In this document: in pieces, positions 42,225 to 50,949 of the stretch
Layout of the letters: each line of letters opens with the position of its first letter
How positions within the stretch are numbered: position 1 is the stretch's first letter
NCBI GenBank assembly: GCA_036743375.1
Contig: DAINPP010000011.1
Location: forward strand, 1 to 64,000
Origin: DAINPP01 sp036743375
GTDB lineage: Bacteria > Thermotogota > Thermotogae > MWEM01
Length of the DNA: 64,000 nucleotides
Direction of reading: 5' to 3'
Notes under the pieces: generated by a model
What the model was told of the DNA's origin: nothing
What the model saw: only the letters and a program-made list of their open reading frames with translations
The model's database searches: none
Translations under genes and position numbers: made by a program

Positions 42225-43073
42225 ATGAGTAAAAATATTTTAGTCACGATTGAAACACTTCTAACTTCTTTCACGAAAACTGAAAAAAAAATCGCAGATT
42301 TTGTTCTTAAAAACCATAAAAAAGTGGTATATATGTCACTTACGGAGCTTTCGGATCAGCTTTCCGTCAGTGAGGGTTCTATCGTCAGGTTTTGTCAAAA
42401 ACTTGACTTGAAGGGATTTCATCCATTTAAAATATTGTTGGCGAGTGTTAATTCTGATGAAAGCTGCTCAGATGAAATGTATTCCAATATGAAATCAGGC
42501 GATTTGAATTCATTGGGAGAATATCTTGCCAAGAAAAACATCGAGGTAATAAACAACACCTGTGATATGATGAAGTCAAGTTCGCTTCAAAAATGTGTGG
42601 ATATGATTTTAAAATCAAAGAATATCCTGATAGCAGGAGTGGGATCTTCCGGGAACACGTCTCAGGATGCCTTTTACAAACTTATGAGAATGGGCTTCAG
42701 CTGTAGAACTTCATCAGATCCCCATATCTTGGCAATGATGGCAGCTCAACTGAAAAAAGGAGACTTGCTGCTTGCCATTTCCCAAAGCGGAAGTACATTG
42801 GAGATCGTCGATATTTCAAAGATTGCAAAGGAATCGGGAGCTAAGATCATCTCTATTACAGGTTATGCAAGATCTCCTTTGGAGAAATATTCGGATGAAG
42901 TCTTGTTAACACCGACAAGGGAAGCCCCCTATGAATCAGGTGCCCTGAGATCGAAGATCGCTCAGTTATATGTCCTCGAATTGCTTGTTACCGCAGTATT
43001 CAATCAGAATAAGGATATTTCTGAAAAAAATATAGAGATGACGGCAGATTCCGTTAAAAACTGGATATACTGA
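42225..43073 (+). CDS. RpiR/MurR-family transcriptional regulator
   Basis: A 282-residue regulator with an N-terminal HTH (TKTEKKIADFVLKNHKKVVYMSLTELSDQLSVSEGSIVRFCQKLDLKGFHPFK pattern) and a C-terminal SIS sugar-phosphate domain (ILIAGVGSSGN, LLLAISQSGSTLEIVDI). Such proteins sense sugar phosphates such as GlcNAc-6-P or MurNAc-6-P and usually repress catabolic genes. It lies directly after the amino-sugar operon with its own TATAAT at 42155-42160. Start ATG 42225 follows GGGGTGGAG. An upstream in-frame ATG has no ribosome site. Confidence 0.92.
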   Translation: MSKNILVTIETLLTSFTKTEKKIADFVLKNHKKVVYMSLTELSDQLSVSEGSIVRFCQKLDLKGFHPFKILLASVNSDESCSDEMYSNMKSGDLNSLGEYLAKKNIEVINNTCDMMKSSSLQKCVDMILKSKNILIAGVGSSGNTSQDAFYKLMRMGFSCRTSSDPHILAMMAAQLKKGDLLLAISQSGSTLEIVDISKIAKESGAKIISITGYARSPLEKYSDEVLLTPTREAPYESGALRSKIAQLYVLELLVTAVFNQNKDISEKNIEMTADSVKNWIY

Positions 43074-43108
43074 AATTTTTTTCGGGAACAATCATTTTAT
43101 GATCTGGC

Positions 43109-43160
43109 CTTCAAAAGACGGACGGGAGAATTTTTAAATTCTCCCGTCCGTCTTTTGAAG
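43109..43160. repeat. 25-base-pair perfect hairpin between convergent genes
   Basis: Bases 43109-43133 (starting CTTCAAAAGACGG) and 43136-43160 are exact inverses with a two-base loop. It separates rpiR (+) from YibE/F (-). Function as a bidirectional terminator is likely, although the stem is longer than usual and there is no T-run outside it. Confidence 0.75.
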
Positions 43161-43216
43161 ATCCTGTGAATTTGCTGCCTTTTCTCAGTATGAAATAGAG
43201 AAATGCTCTGAACGCC

Positions 43217-44350
43217 TTATTTCTGTTTTGAAGGTAATTTGTAGATGATTGCACCGATAATGGCTGTGAATGGAGCGGTGAGAACCAGTCCAAAGCTTCC
43301 GATGATCGTCTTGAATATTTCAGAGGAGAAATAATTCAGGTTCAGCATGGCACCTGCGTTGACACCCTGTGCCATGAAAGCCATCAGCAGGGTGAGATAA
43401 CCGCCTGCATAGGCAAAGAGTAGTGTTGTACTCATCGTTCCCACGACGGCACGTCCTATGTTGAGACCGGAAATTGTGAGCTCTTTTACGGTGATTTTCG
43501 GATGCTTGTCAACGATCTCCTTCATGGCGGCGGAAAGGTCCATCCCTATATCCATAACGGCACCTGAACTGCCGATGAAAACGCTTGCCAGAAAAAGTTT
43601 GTTGAGGTTCAGATTTGCAAAACCTGAATTCAACAACGTTTCCGAAAAGGGCATGACGGATCCGTTGATGACGAAGGGATCCGAGAAGAGCTGCGAGAGG
43701 ATTAGTGTGATCAGAACACCGGAACCGGCTCCGAGAAAGGCCACGATTCCCTTTTTCTCAAACCCGCCGACGAGAAAGATAACGACTGCCGTTAGGGCAA
43801 GGACGATCCAGAAGGCGAGAAAGACGGGGTCATATCCCTGAAGAAACAGTGGAATCATGACTTTCCATATCATCAGCAATGATGTGGAGAAGGATAGAAC
43901 GGTCTTGATTCCCGTCCATCCGGCATAAATGATGAGGATGATCACAAATATGCCAAAGAGGATTCCCTCGGTTCCGAGCCTGTAGAAATCCACGACGTTC
44001 AGATACGTCCTGCCGCGGGCGTCAAACATCTCGACATAAACCGTATCCCCCGCTTTCAGGAACTTATCCAGTTCCATCTTTCCGATGAGCTGATTGTTCG
44101 TTTCGAAAATCTCTCCCTTTCTTTCGCCTCTGAGAACTTCTATTTCGGCGTATTGTTCTCCCTGACGGATGATACCGTATTGCCCGACTTCGGAGTTATC
44201 GACGGAGATAACTTTTCCCACCGTATAGGTGTATGTATCGTTGTCTTTCTGATAATTGTTGGGAATGAGAAGTAATAGGATGTTGGCAATCAGAAGAATG
44301 ATGATGAAAAGTATTTCAGATTTTTTTTCTCTGTTGAACATTTTATACAT
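43217..44350 (-). CDS. YibE/F family membrane protein
   Basis: A 377-residue protein with one N-terminal helix, an extracytoplasmic beta-rich domain (about 40-125, GKVISVDNSEVGQYG...GDTVYVEMFDARGR) and about seven further helices. The YibE/F family signatures VFIGSSGAVMDIGMDLSAAM and GRAVVGTMSTTLLFAYAGGYL are present. Function is unknown; transport has been suggested. ATG 44350 follows AAGGTG; ATG 44341 is an alternative. It is transcribed separately from the alkaline phosphatase gene because a terminator lies between them. Confidence 0.88.
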   Translation of the reverse strand: MYKMFNREKKSEILFIIILLIANILLLLIPNNYQKDNDTYTYTVGKVISVDNSEVGQYGIIRQGEQYAEIEVLRGERKGEIFETNNQLIGKMELDKFLKAGDTVYVEMFDARGRTYLNVVDFYRLGTEGILFGIFVIILIIYAGWTGIKTVLSFSTSLLMIWKVMIPLFLQGYDPVFLAFWIVLALTAVVIFLVGGFEKKGIVAFLGAGSGVLITLILSQLFSDPFVINGSVMPFSETLLNSGFANLNLNKLFLASVFIGSSGAVMDIGMDLSAAMKEIVDKHPKITVKELTISGLNIGRAVVGTMSTTLLFAYAGGYLTLLMAFMAQGVNAGAMLNLNYFSSEIFKTIIGSFGLVLTAPFTAIIGAIIYKLPSKQK

Positions 44351-44372
44351 TATAAACACACCTTCTATCTTG

Positions 44373-44400
44373 AAAAACAGCCACCCTTTGGGGTGGCTGC
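44373..44400 (-). terminator. Rho-independent terminator of the alkaline phosphatase gene
   Basis: GCAGCCACCC and GGGTGGCTG form the stem, followed on the minus strand by TTTTTC, 25 bases after the alkaline phosphatase stop. Confidence 0.85.
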
Positions 44401-44424
44401 TCATTATAGCATTGCATTGGTTTA

Positions 44425-45840
44425 TTATTTTACGAGTGCAAAGAGATATTTTGCAATGTCCGTGTTATCGTAGTAACCTGAGAACATTTCCTGTCCGTTA
44501 CCCATTGCATAGGTAACAACCGGTACGCCAGTATGGGAATAGGTTGTCCATGCAAGTCCGGCCTTGTTGTTGAGGATATGCGTACAGGTCATGGCGATCG
44601 GATTGTAGCCACCGTAGAGAAGGTAGGCTTCTTCTGCGTTATCTGAACCGTTTACGAATGTATCAACCGCAGCTTCAAGCTGTTCGGTTTCATAAGCTGA
44701 GAGTTTGAGTGCTTCGTTTTCACCATCTTCCGTGTAAAGTCCGAAGAATGCGGTGATTTCCGGAAGAACATCTTCAAAGCTTTTGAGTTCTCCGGAAGCC
44801 TTCATTGTATTTACCTTTGCCGTGAATACATCGTATGAACCCTTCTGATTTGCGATCAGTTCAGGATAGGCTGCATACTGTGTGCCCGCGAATCCGATTG
44901 TGAGTCCACCTGTTTCGTGGTCTCCTGTTACAACGATGAGTGTGTCTTCGGGATTTTCCTTGTAGAATTCTACCGCCTGAGCGATTGCATCGTCAAATGC
45001 GATTGTGTCTCCGATTGATCCCGCCGCGTCGTTTGCGTGACAGGCCCAGTCAATTTTTCCACCTTCTACCATGAGGAAGAATCCTTTATCGTTGTCAAGG
45101 AAATCGATAGCCGTTTTTGTGATATCTGCCACGTCGAATGTCGGTGCGTTGTCAACCGCGTAATTCATGGCCTTTGAACCGTCGAGATCTTCGTTGATGA
45201 TCCATACTCTTTCGCTTCCCGGATTCTTTGGATCAAATGCTTCGTAACCTGCCTGTGTATTGATGATTTCGTAACCGTTTGTCTTTGCCATTTCGTATAC
45301 GTTTTCCTGGTCTTTACCCTTTCCTGTCGGATATTTGATGTCGCCACCGCCGAAGAAGGCAAATCCGCTTTCTGCGAGCTGTCTTGCAATTTCGTAGTAG
45401 TTGCTTCTGCTTGCCTGATGTGCATAGAAGGCCGCTGGTGTCGCGTGGTCGATGGATACGGTTGAAACAACTCCTACCTTCCATCCCATGCTGTTAACCC
45501 TTTCTGCAATTGTTTCGAGAGCGTTGCTGAGTGTCGGGTCAAATCCGATAACACCGGAGTTCGTCTTGTATCCTGTAGCAAGTGCTGTTCCGGCAGCTGC
45601 TGAGTCAGTGATGAATGCATTTGCAGCGTGCGTTGTTGTCATACCCTGTACCGGGAATTTGAACATGGTTAGCTTGGGTGTTTCCACGTTTGCGAGTGAG
45701 CTTTCGAGAAGCTGTGCGGCATTTGACTGTGGCATTGCCATTCCGTCACCGATGAAAAGAAATACATACTTTGGTCCCTGTGCGAAGAGTGCTGCCGTGA
45801 GAAGGAGCACTATTGCAACGGTCATTAATACTTTTTTCAT
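44425..45840 (-). CDS. phoA: Secreted alkaline phosphatase
   Basis: A 471-residue phosphomonoesterase of the PhoA family with signal peptide (MKKVLMTVAIVLLLTAALFA). Metal and catalytic motifs are FIGDGMA, TDSAAAGTALATG (nucleophile Ser after Asp), DHATPAAF, EGGKIDWACHANDA and TGDHETGG. It releases phosphate from esters outside the cytoplasmic membrane. Length is typical. Start ATG 45840 follows AGGAGGG. It is monocistronic, with its own terminator, and divergent from a soluble histidine kinase gene. No Pho-box-like repeat was recognised in the gap. Confidence 0.94.
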   Translation of the reverse strand: MKKVLMTVAIVLLLTAALFAQGPKYVFLFIGDGMAMPQSNAAQLLESSLANVETPKLTMFKFPVQGMTTTHAANAFITDSAAAGTALATGYKTNSGVIGFDPTLSNALETIAERVNSMGWKVGVVSTVSIDHATPAAFYAHQASRSNYYEIARQLAESGFAFFGGGDIKYPTGKGKDQENVYEMAKTNGYEIINTQAGYEAFDPKNPGSERVWIINEDLDGSKAMNYAVDNAPTFDVADITKTAIDFLDNDKGFFLMVEGGKIDWACHANDAAGSIGDTIAFDDAIAQAVEFYKENPEDTLIVVTGDHETGGLTIGFAGTQYAAYPELIANQKGSYDVFTAKVNTMKASGELKSFEDVLPEITAFFGLYTEDGENEALKLSAYETEQLEAAVDTFVNGSDNAEEAYLLYGGYNPIAMTCTHILNNKAGLAWTTYSHTGVPVVTYAMGNGQEMFSGYYDNTDIAKYLFALVK

Positions 45841-45987
45841 TTGATACCCTCCTGAATGTTGAAAGTTTAAGTCAGATAAATCCATACGCGGGTACTATAA
45901 AATTAAATTCTAAATAAAATGATAAAAAAAAATAAGTTTTGTTAGCTTACGTTTTTCTTAACAAGGTAACTACAGCTTTTAACTGTA

Positions 45988-46008
45988 TGGTATAATATTA
46001 TGTATAAT
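45988..46008 (+). promoter_or_regulatory. Promoter for the histidine kinase operon
   Basis: TGG-TATAAT (45988-45996) is an extended -10. A second TATAAT is at 46003-46008. The first is 29 bases from the histidine kinase start. The 184-base gap is shared with the divergent phoA gene. Confidence 0.5.
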
Positions 46009-46024
46009 CCGGGGGGTTTTTTTT

Positions 46025-47515
46025 ATGGAAGAATCGGCTAATTCGATCAACAGATTTCTAATAACAATTGCTTCTTTTGCAAGGGAGTTAAACACGGCCA
46101 AAGATAAAGTTGACATTTCCAGGGCCATCGAAAAGGTTCTGGGAAGGTTTTTCACTATCTCGTCGAGTCTGACGGCCGTCTATTCCGAAGAAGAATGGCA
46201 TGTCATCCGTCTTGAAGACGATTTTCCCCTTACAAAGGTAGAGATGGAAAATTATTATGACCTTGCCCTTTCAAGAAAATCACCGAGTTTTTTCCCGCTC
46301 GACGACTCGGATTATCTGATCATCCTTCCTTCGGTCAAGTCCGGTAAGGTGCTTTCAACCTTTTTTGGCTATGTAAAAGAGAATGAAAACGGGTTTACTC
46401 AGGAACTTGAAACCATGTTTGGTTTTTTCAGTTTTTATTCCGGGATCGTGATAGAGAATATCAACCTCTTTGAAGAGGTAAATGCCAGTGCAAAAGTGCA
46501 GCAGGAGCTGAAGGAATATTTTGAGATGATGCTGAACTCACTGGATGAGGGAATTTGCGTCCTGGACAAGGAAAGGGAATTTGTCTTTAAAAACAGAAAA
46601 TATGATGAGATCAATCCCGATGAAGAAGTGATAGAACATATAAGGGAAATCGTTGTCAATACACTGATGGAAAATGAGGGACAGGCCTCTGAGAAAGAAT
46701 TCGACGAAGGCTTTTTCTCTTTCAATTCGGTCATCCTTCTTTCCGATGAGCAGGTCCTCGTCAGGCTCGAGGATATCTCCAACACCAAAGAACTTGAAAG
46801 GATGAAAAAGGTCGATCAGATGAAGACCGAATTCATCGCCAATATCTCGCATGAACTGAGGACACCACTTTCAGCCATTAGGGCCTATTCGGAAACGATT
46901 AACGATTCGGTTGACATGATGGATTCCGATACCCTGAAGGAATTCATGGGGACAATTATGGATCAGAGTGATCATCTCGCCTTTTTGCTGGATCAGCTGC
47001 TGGATTTCTCACGGATGGAGAGAAAGGATCTCAAGCTCGAACCGGATAATTTTGACCTCGTTCCTGTCATAAGGAAGGCAAAGGAAAGCAACAAGGAAAA
47101 ATATGAGGAAAATCAGGTCGAGGTCATTCTGGATATACCCGATGAAAAAGTGATGGTCTATGCCGATGAAAAGCGGATCAAGCAGGTGATGATCAATCTG
47201 ATTTCCAATGCGGTTAAATATTCGGATAAGACGAAAGAGAAAAAATATGTCAAGGTTCAACTTGGCAGTATCGGACGTGAAGTCATCATAGAGATTACGG
47301 ACAACGGCATCGGCATAGCCGATGAGGAGCATAAGAAGATATTTACCAAATTCTACCGTGTCGACAGCTCCCTCACCTATGAGGTTGAAGGAACGGGACT
47401 TGGCCTGGCGATTTGTCAGGAGATTGTTCACGAGCACGGAAAAGAGATCGTTGTACAGAGTACCCCGGGGAAAGGATCGTCCTTTGTTTTCAGACTGGAC
47501 AAAGCGGAGGGGTAG
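46025..47515 (+). CDS. Soluble PAS/GAF sensor histidine kinase
   Basis: A 496-residue kinase with no signal peptide or membrane helix, so cytoplasmic. About 1-155 looks like a GAF-type domain. About 165-250 (YFEMMLNSLDEGICVLDKEREFVFKN) is PAS. HisKA follows with ANISHELRTPLSAI (phospho-acceptor about His276). The ATPase has MINLISNAVKYS, ITDNGIGI and GTGLGLAI. No response regulator gene is adjacent. The next gene encodes an HDOD protein, which suggests signalling through a distant partner. RBS GGGGGG then eight bases to ATG. Confidence 0.92.
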   Translation: MEESANSINRFLITIASFARELNTAKDKVDISRAIEKVLGRFFTISSSLTAVYSEEEWHVIRLEDDFPLTKVEMENYYDLALSRKSPSFFPLDDSDYLIILPSVKSGKVLSTFFGYVKENENGFTQELETMFGFFSFYSGIVIENINLFEEVNASAKVQQELKEYFEMMLNSLDEGICVLDKEREFVFKNRKYDEINPDEEVIEHIREIVVNTLMENEGQASEKEFDEGFFSFNSVILLSDEQVLVRLEDISNTKELERMKKVDQMKTEFIANISHELRTPLSAIRAYSETINDSVDMMDSDTLKEFMGTIMDQSDHLAFLLDQLLDFSRMERKDLKLEPDNFDLVPVIRKAKESNKEKYEENQVEVILDIPDEKVMVYADEKRIKQVMINLISNAVKYSDKTKEKKYVKVQLGSIGREVIIEITDNGIGIADEEHKKIFTKFYRVDSSLTYEVEGTGLGLAICQEIVHEHGKEIVVQSTPGKGSSFVFRLDKAEG

Positions 47516-47518
47516 CCT

Positions 47519-48373
47519 ATGGATCTGAAAAAGACGATACAGCAGATAGAGAGCCTGCCGTCTCCCGATTTTGTCCTTCAGAAAATCGTGGATACGGCGA
47601 ATAACCCTTCTGCTTCTGCAAAGGATCTGAATGAAGTCGCCTCAAAGGATCCGGCTTTTGTGGCCAAGATCTTGAAGCTTGCCAATTCTGCTTATTACGG
47701 TCTTCCGAGGAATGTCTCCAAATTGACGGAAGCCATCATGATTCTCGGTTTCAAGACCGTCAGGAATATGGCTTTGAGTATTTTTACGAACAAGGAGTTT
47801 TTCAACTTTGAATCCAAAGAGTTGAATCTCAAGGAATTCTGGAAACATTCGATCGTTGTTGCCACAATCGGCGAACTGACGGCTGAGAAGATAGGCTATT
47901 CCAACAAGGAAGAGCTGTTTATGTGCGGCCTGCTGCATGATATAGGTAAATCCGTTCAGGGCGTTCTTTTTCCTGGTCTGCTGGATGCAATAGTCAAGTT
48001 GGCGAAAACGAAGAAGATTTCCTATTATGAAGCGGAGAAACTGCTTGAGATTCCTACACATGAGATCTTTGCGGAGATACTCGTAGAAAAATGGAATTTT
48101 CCCGAACTGGTCCTTATATCCGCGTCGAGGCATCATCGGCCGGATAGTATGAGAAATTCCATCTATTCGGATCCGGTGAACATCATCACCCTGTCCACCT
48201 TTATCGCTGAAAGGATGGGACTTGGGGATAATGGCGGAGGCAGACATATAGATGTTCCGAAGTATTGCTGGGATGAGCTTGGGTTTACGCCTGTTTTGTT
48301 TGATGAATTAATTGCTTCTGTAGAAGACAAGGTCAGAAAGATAGATGAATTCATGAATATTCAAGGAGAGTGA
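47519..48373 (+). CDS. HDOD domain protein
   Basis: A 284-residue protein whose first 200 residues form an HDOD domain (SLPSPDFVLQKIVDTANNP, DPAFVAKILKLANSAYYGLP, ILGFKTVRNMALSIFT, MCGLLHDIGK). It keeps HDIGK, which many HDOD proteins lose, but lacks a clear C-terminal GYP, so phosphodiesterase activity is doubtful. HDOD proteins act in signalling and stress control. It starts three bases after the kinase stop with GGAGGGG and is probably co-translated with it. Confidence 0.9.
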   Translation: MDLKKTIQQIESLPSPDFVLQKIVDTANNPSASAKDLNEVASKDPAFVAKILKLANSAYYGLPRNVSKLTEAIMILGFKTVRNMALSIFTNKEFFNFESKELNLKEFWKHSIVVATIGELTAEKIGYSNKEELFMCGLLHDIGKSVQGVLFPGLLDAIVKLAKTKKISYYEAEKLLEIPTHEIFAEILVEKWNFPELVLISASRHHRPDSMRNSIYSDPVNIITLSTFIAERMGLGDNGGGRHIDVPKYCWDELGFTPVLFDELIASVEDKVRKIDEFMNIQGE

Positions 48374-48378
48374 TCTTA

Positions 48379-49401
48379 GTGAGGATAGGTATTTTAACTG
48401 GTGGTGGAGATTGTCCGGGGTTAAACGCAGTTGTCAGAGGTATCGTTTCAGCAAAGAGATCAGATATGGAGATATTCGGATTTATGAGGGGTTGGAGAGG
48501 ACCTCTTGAGTGTGATTATATCCCGCTTAATTCGGAAGATGTTGAAGGTATTCACATTCTCGGAGGAACGATACTGGGTACCTCGAGGACTAATCCGTTT
48601 AACAAGGAAGAAGATACGAAGAAACTCTTTGAAAATCTTGAAAAATTGAAAATAGATGGCATCATAGCAATCGGTGGAGATGATACCCTTTCAGTGGCGG
48701 CAAAATTGTCCTCCTATCATTTTCCGGTTGTCGGAGTGCCAAAGACGATAGATAACGACGTTTCAAATACAGATTATACCTTTGGTTTTCACACGGCGGT
48801 CAACGTTGGGGCGGATGCCATAGACAGACTGCATTCAACGGCCAAGTCACATAACAGGGTGTTCTACGTTGAGATCATGGGGAGAGAGGCCGGATGGATC
48901 GCACTCGAGGCCGGATTGGCCTCAGGGGCTCATCTCGTTCTGATCCCTGAATATCCGATGACATTGGATGAGATCCTTTCAATCGTCGATAGAAGAATGG
49001 CCAAGGGAGGCTATGCGATCGTGGCGGTTGCGGAGGGATTTAAGCCGACGGAATTTGAGGATGAACTCAACAAACATAGGGCCATAGATGCCTTTGGTCA
49101 TGTACAGCTTGGGGGAATTGCCGAATTCCTGACTGAAATCACAAAGGAGAGAAGAGATTATGAGACCAGGTCCGTTGTACTTGGTCATCTGTTGAGAGGT
49201 GGAACACCAACGGCCTTTGACAGAATTCTCGGGACAAGATACGGTGTTCATGCGATGGAATTGATCAAACGAGGAGATTTCGGAAGAATGGTGGCACTTT
49301 CGGGAAATGACATCATTTCTGTTCCAATCGAATATGGCGTAGCGACAAAAAAACTCGTTCCATATGATTATTACAAATTGTGTACATTGTTCTTCGGATG
49401 A
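48379..49401 (+). CDS. pfp: Phosphofructokinase with pyrophosphate-type active site residues
   Basis: A 340-residue group A phosphofructokinase that phosphorylates fructose 6-phosphate in glycolysis. GILTGGGDCPGLN, GGTILGTSRTNP, GFHTAV and IMGREAGWIALEAG are canonical. The donor site reads GGDDT (Asp102) and PKTIDND (Lys122), where ATP enzymes such as E. coli PfkA have GGDGS and PGTIDND. Asp and Lys at these places are the known marks of pyrophosphate use. I start at GTG 48379, ten bases after AAGGAG. GTG 48370 is almost touching that site. Confidence 0.9.
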   Translation: MRIGILTGGGDCPGLNAVVRGIVSAKRSDMEIFGFMRGWRGPLECDYIPLNSEDVEGIHILGGTILGTSRTNPFNKEEDTKKLFENLEKLKIDGIIAIGGDDTLSVAAKLSSYHFPVVGVPKTIDNDVSNTDYTFGFHTAVNVGADAIDRLHSTAKSHNRVFYVEIMGREAGWIALEAGLASGAHLVLIPEYPMTLDEILSIVDRRMAKGGYAIVAVAEGFKPTEFEDELNKHRAIDAFGHVQLGGIAEFLTEITKERRDYETRSVVLGHLLRGGTPTAFDRILGTRYGVHAMELIKRGDFGRMVALSGNDIISVPIEYGVATKKLVPYDYYKLCTLFFG

Positions 49402-49427
49402 TCCTTCCTTAAAAGGATGGTGATGTT

Positions 49428-49949
49428 TTGAGAGGTAATCATGCCTATGTACTCTGGGCAATAGAAGTAATCGAAAAATATATCAGAGAAAATCTGATCA
49501 TTGATATACCGGAATACATCCCGCATCAGCTGCTTGAGACACAAGCTGGTGCGTTTGTTTCCCTTCATACGGAAAACAATACGTTAAGAGGTTGCATAGG
49601 AACTATTCTGCCGACACAGAAGAATCTTGCCTTAGAAATCAGAGAGAATGCCATAGCCGCCGCAACGAGAGATCCAAGGTTTAATGCACTTTCTCCTGAT
49701 GAACTGGCGTATGTAACGGTATCTGTCGATGTTCTTTCAATGCCCGTTTCCTGTGAGGAGGTGGGAGAACTGGATCCAAAGAGATACGGTGTAATTGTGG
49801 AGAGCGGTTACAGAAGAGGTTTGCTGCTTCCGGACCTTGACGGTGTGGATACTGTAGAGATGCAGTTGAATATCGCGAGGCGGAAGGCCGGAATAGCGGC
49901 GGATGAACAGATTAAAATATATCAATTTGAGGTTAACAGGTACCATTGA
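49428..49949 (+). CDS. amrA: AmmeMemoRadiSam system protein A (AMMECR1 domain)
   Basis: A 173-residue AMMECR1-domain protein (GAFVSLHTENNTLRGCIGTILPTQKNLALEIRENAIAAATRDPRF; VSVDVLS). The invariant LRGCIG hexapeptide is intact. It precedes the radical SAM partner, as in the three-part AmmeMemoRadiSam system, but no Memo-like protein (part B) is in the window. Start TTG 49428 after GGATGGTGA. The system's function is unknown. Confidence 0.9.
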   Translation: MRGNHAYVLWAIEVIEKYIRENLIIDIPEYIPHQLLETQAGAFVSLHTENNTLRGCIGTILPTQKNLALEIRENAIAAATRDPRFNALSPDELAYVTVSVDVLSMPVSCEEVGELDPKRYGVIVESGYRRGLLLPDLDGVDTVEMQLNIARRKAGIAADEQIKIYQFEVNRYH

Positions 49950-49962
49950 GGAGGAGATAGAA

Positions 49963-50949
49963 ATGAGAGAGGCCCTCTTTTACGAAGAACTGAGTGACGG
50001 TAAGGTTAAATGTAATCTTTGTCCGCACCATTGTGAGATTGAGGAAGGTAATTACGGACTGTGTAAGGTCAGACAGAATAAAGGCGGGGTTCTGTACACA
50101 CAGACCTACGGAACATTGTCATCGATCGCCAACGATCCGATGGAAAAAAAGCCGCTTTATCACTTTCATCCGGGGGAAATGATCCTTTCGGTTGGATCCT
50201 GGGGATGCAACATGGCCTGTCCATGGTGTCAGAACTGGGAAATAGCCCATGATAAACCGACAGTCCAGAAAGTGGACCCCGACAGACTGATAGATCTTAC
50301 ACTGGACAGAGGTCTTGAGGGGATTGCATATACTTACAATGAACCGATAACCTCATTTGAGTTTGTGCTTGATACATCAAGGATGGCGAGCGCGGAGGGA
50401 CTTTACAACGTCATGGTCACCAACGGCTACATAGAAGAGGATCCCCTTAAGCTGCTGCTTCAGACCATGCAGGCGATGAATATAGATCTGAAGGGTTTTT
50501 CTCCGGAGTTCTACAGGAAGAGATGTGCGGCAGATCTTGAGATAGTGAAGAGAAACATAGGGATCATCAGTAAAGAGGGGCTGCACCTCGAACTGACGAC
50601 GCTGATCATTCCCGGTGAAAATGATTCCGAGGAGGAAATGGAAGCACAATGCAGATGGATCGCATCGATCAACGATCGAATTCCGCTGCATCTTTCGAAA
50701 TATCATCCGGCCTATAAATTTAACAAACCACCGACGGAAGATGAGAGTCTGCTCAAACTCTTCCGGATAGCAAAAAAATATCTGAAATATGTCTACCTTG
50801 GAAACACAACTCTCCAAGAAGGAAGGAATACCTATTGCCCCGAATGTGGTAATCTGCTCATAGAGAGACATGGGTTCAGATCCGAAATCATCGGGCTGAA
50901 GGATAAGAAGTGTGATAAATGTCAGGCGGAAATCAAGATCAAGTTATGA
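49963..50949 (+). CDS. amrS: AmmeMemoRadiSam system radical SAM protein
   Basis: A 328-residue radical SAM enzyme. The cluster-binding motif is CNMACPWC (CxxxCxxC). An N-terminal Cys set (CNLCPHHCEIEEGNYGLC) and a C-terminal Cys set (YCPECGNL...KCDKCQ) could bind further metal. YNEPITSFEF and LTTLIIPGEND are typical of the PflA-like AmmeMemoRadiSam subgroup. Start ATG 49963 follows GAGGAGG. The stop overlaps the next start as ATGA. Confidence 0.92.
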   Translation: MREALFYEELSDGKVKCNLCPHHCEIEEGNYGLCKVRQNKGGVLYTQTYGTLSSIANDPMEKKPLYHFHPGEMILSVGSWGCNMACPWCQNWEIAHDKPTVQKVDPDRLIDLTLDRGLEGIAYTYNEPITSFEFVLDTSRMASAEGLYNVMVTNGYIEEDPLKLLLQTMQAMNIDLKGFSPEFYRKRCAADLEIVKRNIGIISKEGLHLELTTLIIPGENDSEEEMEAQCRWIASINDRIPLHLSKYHPAYKFNKPPTEDESLLKLFRIAKKYLKYVYLGNTTLQEGRNTYCPECGNLLIERHGFRSEIIGLKDKKCDKCQAEIKIKL

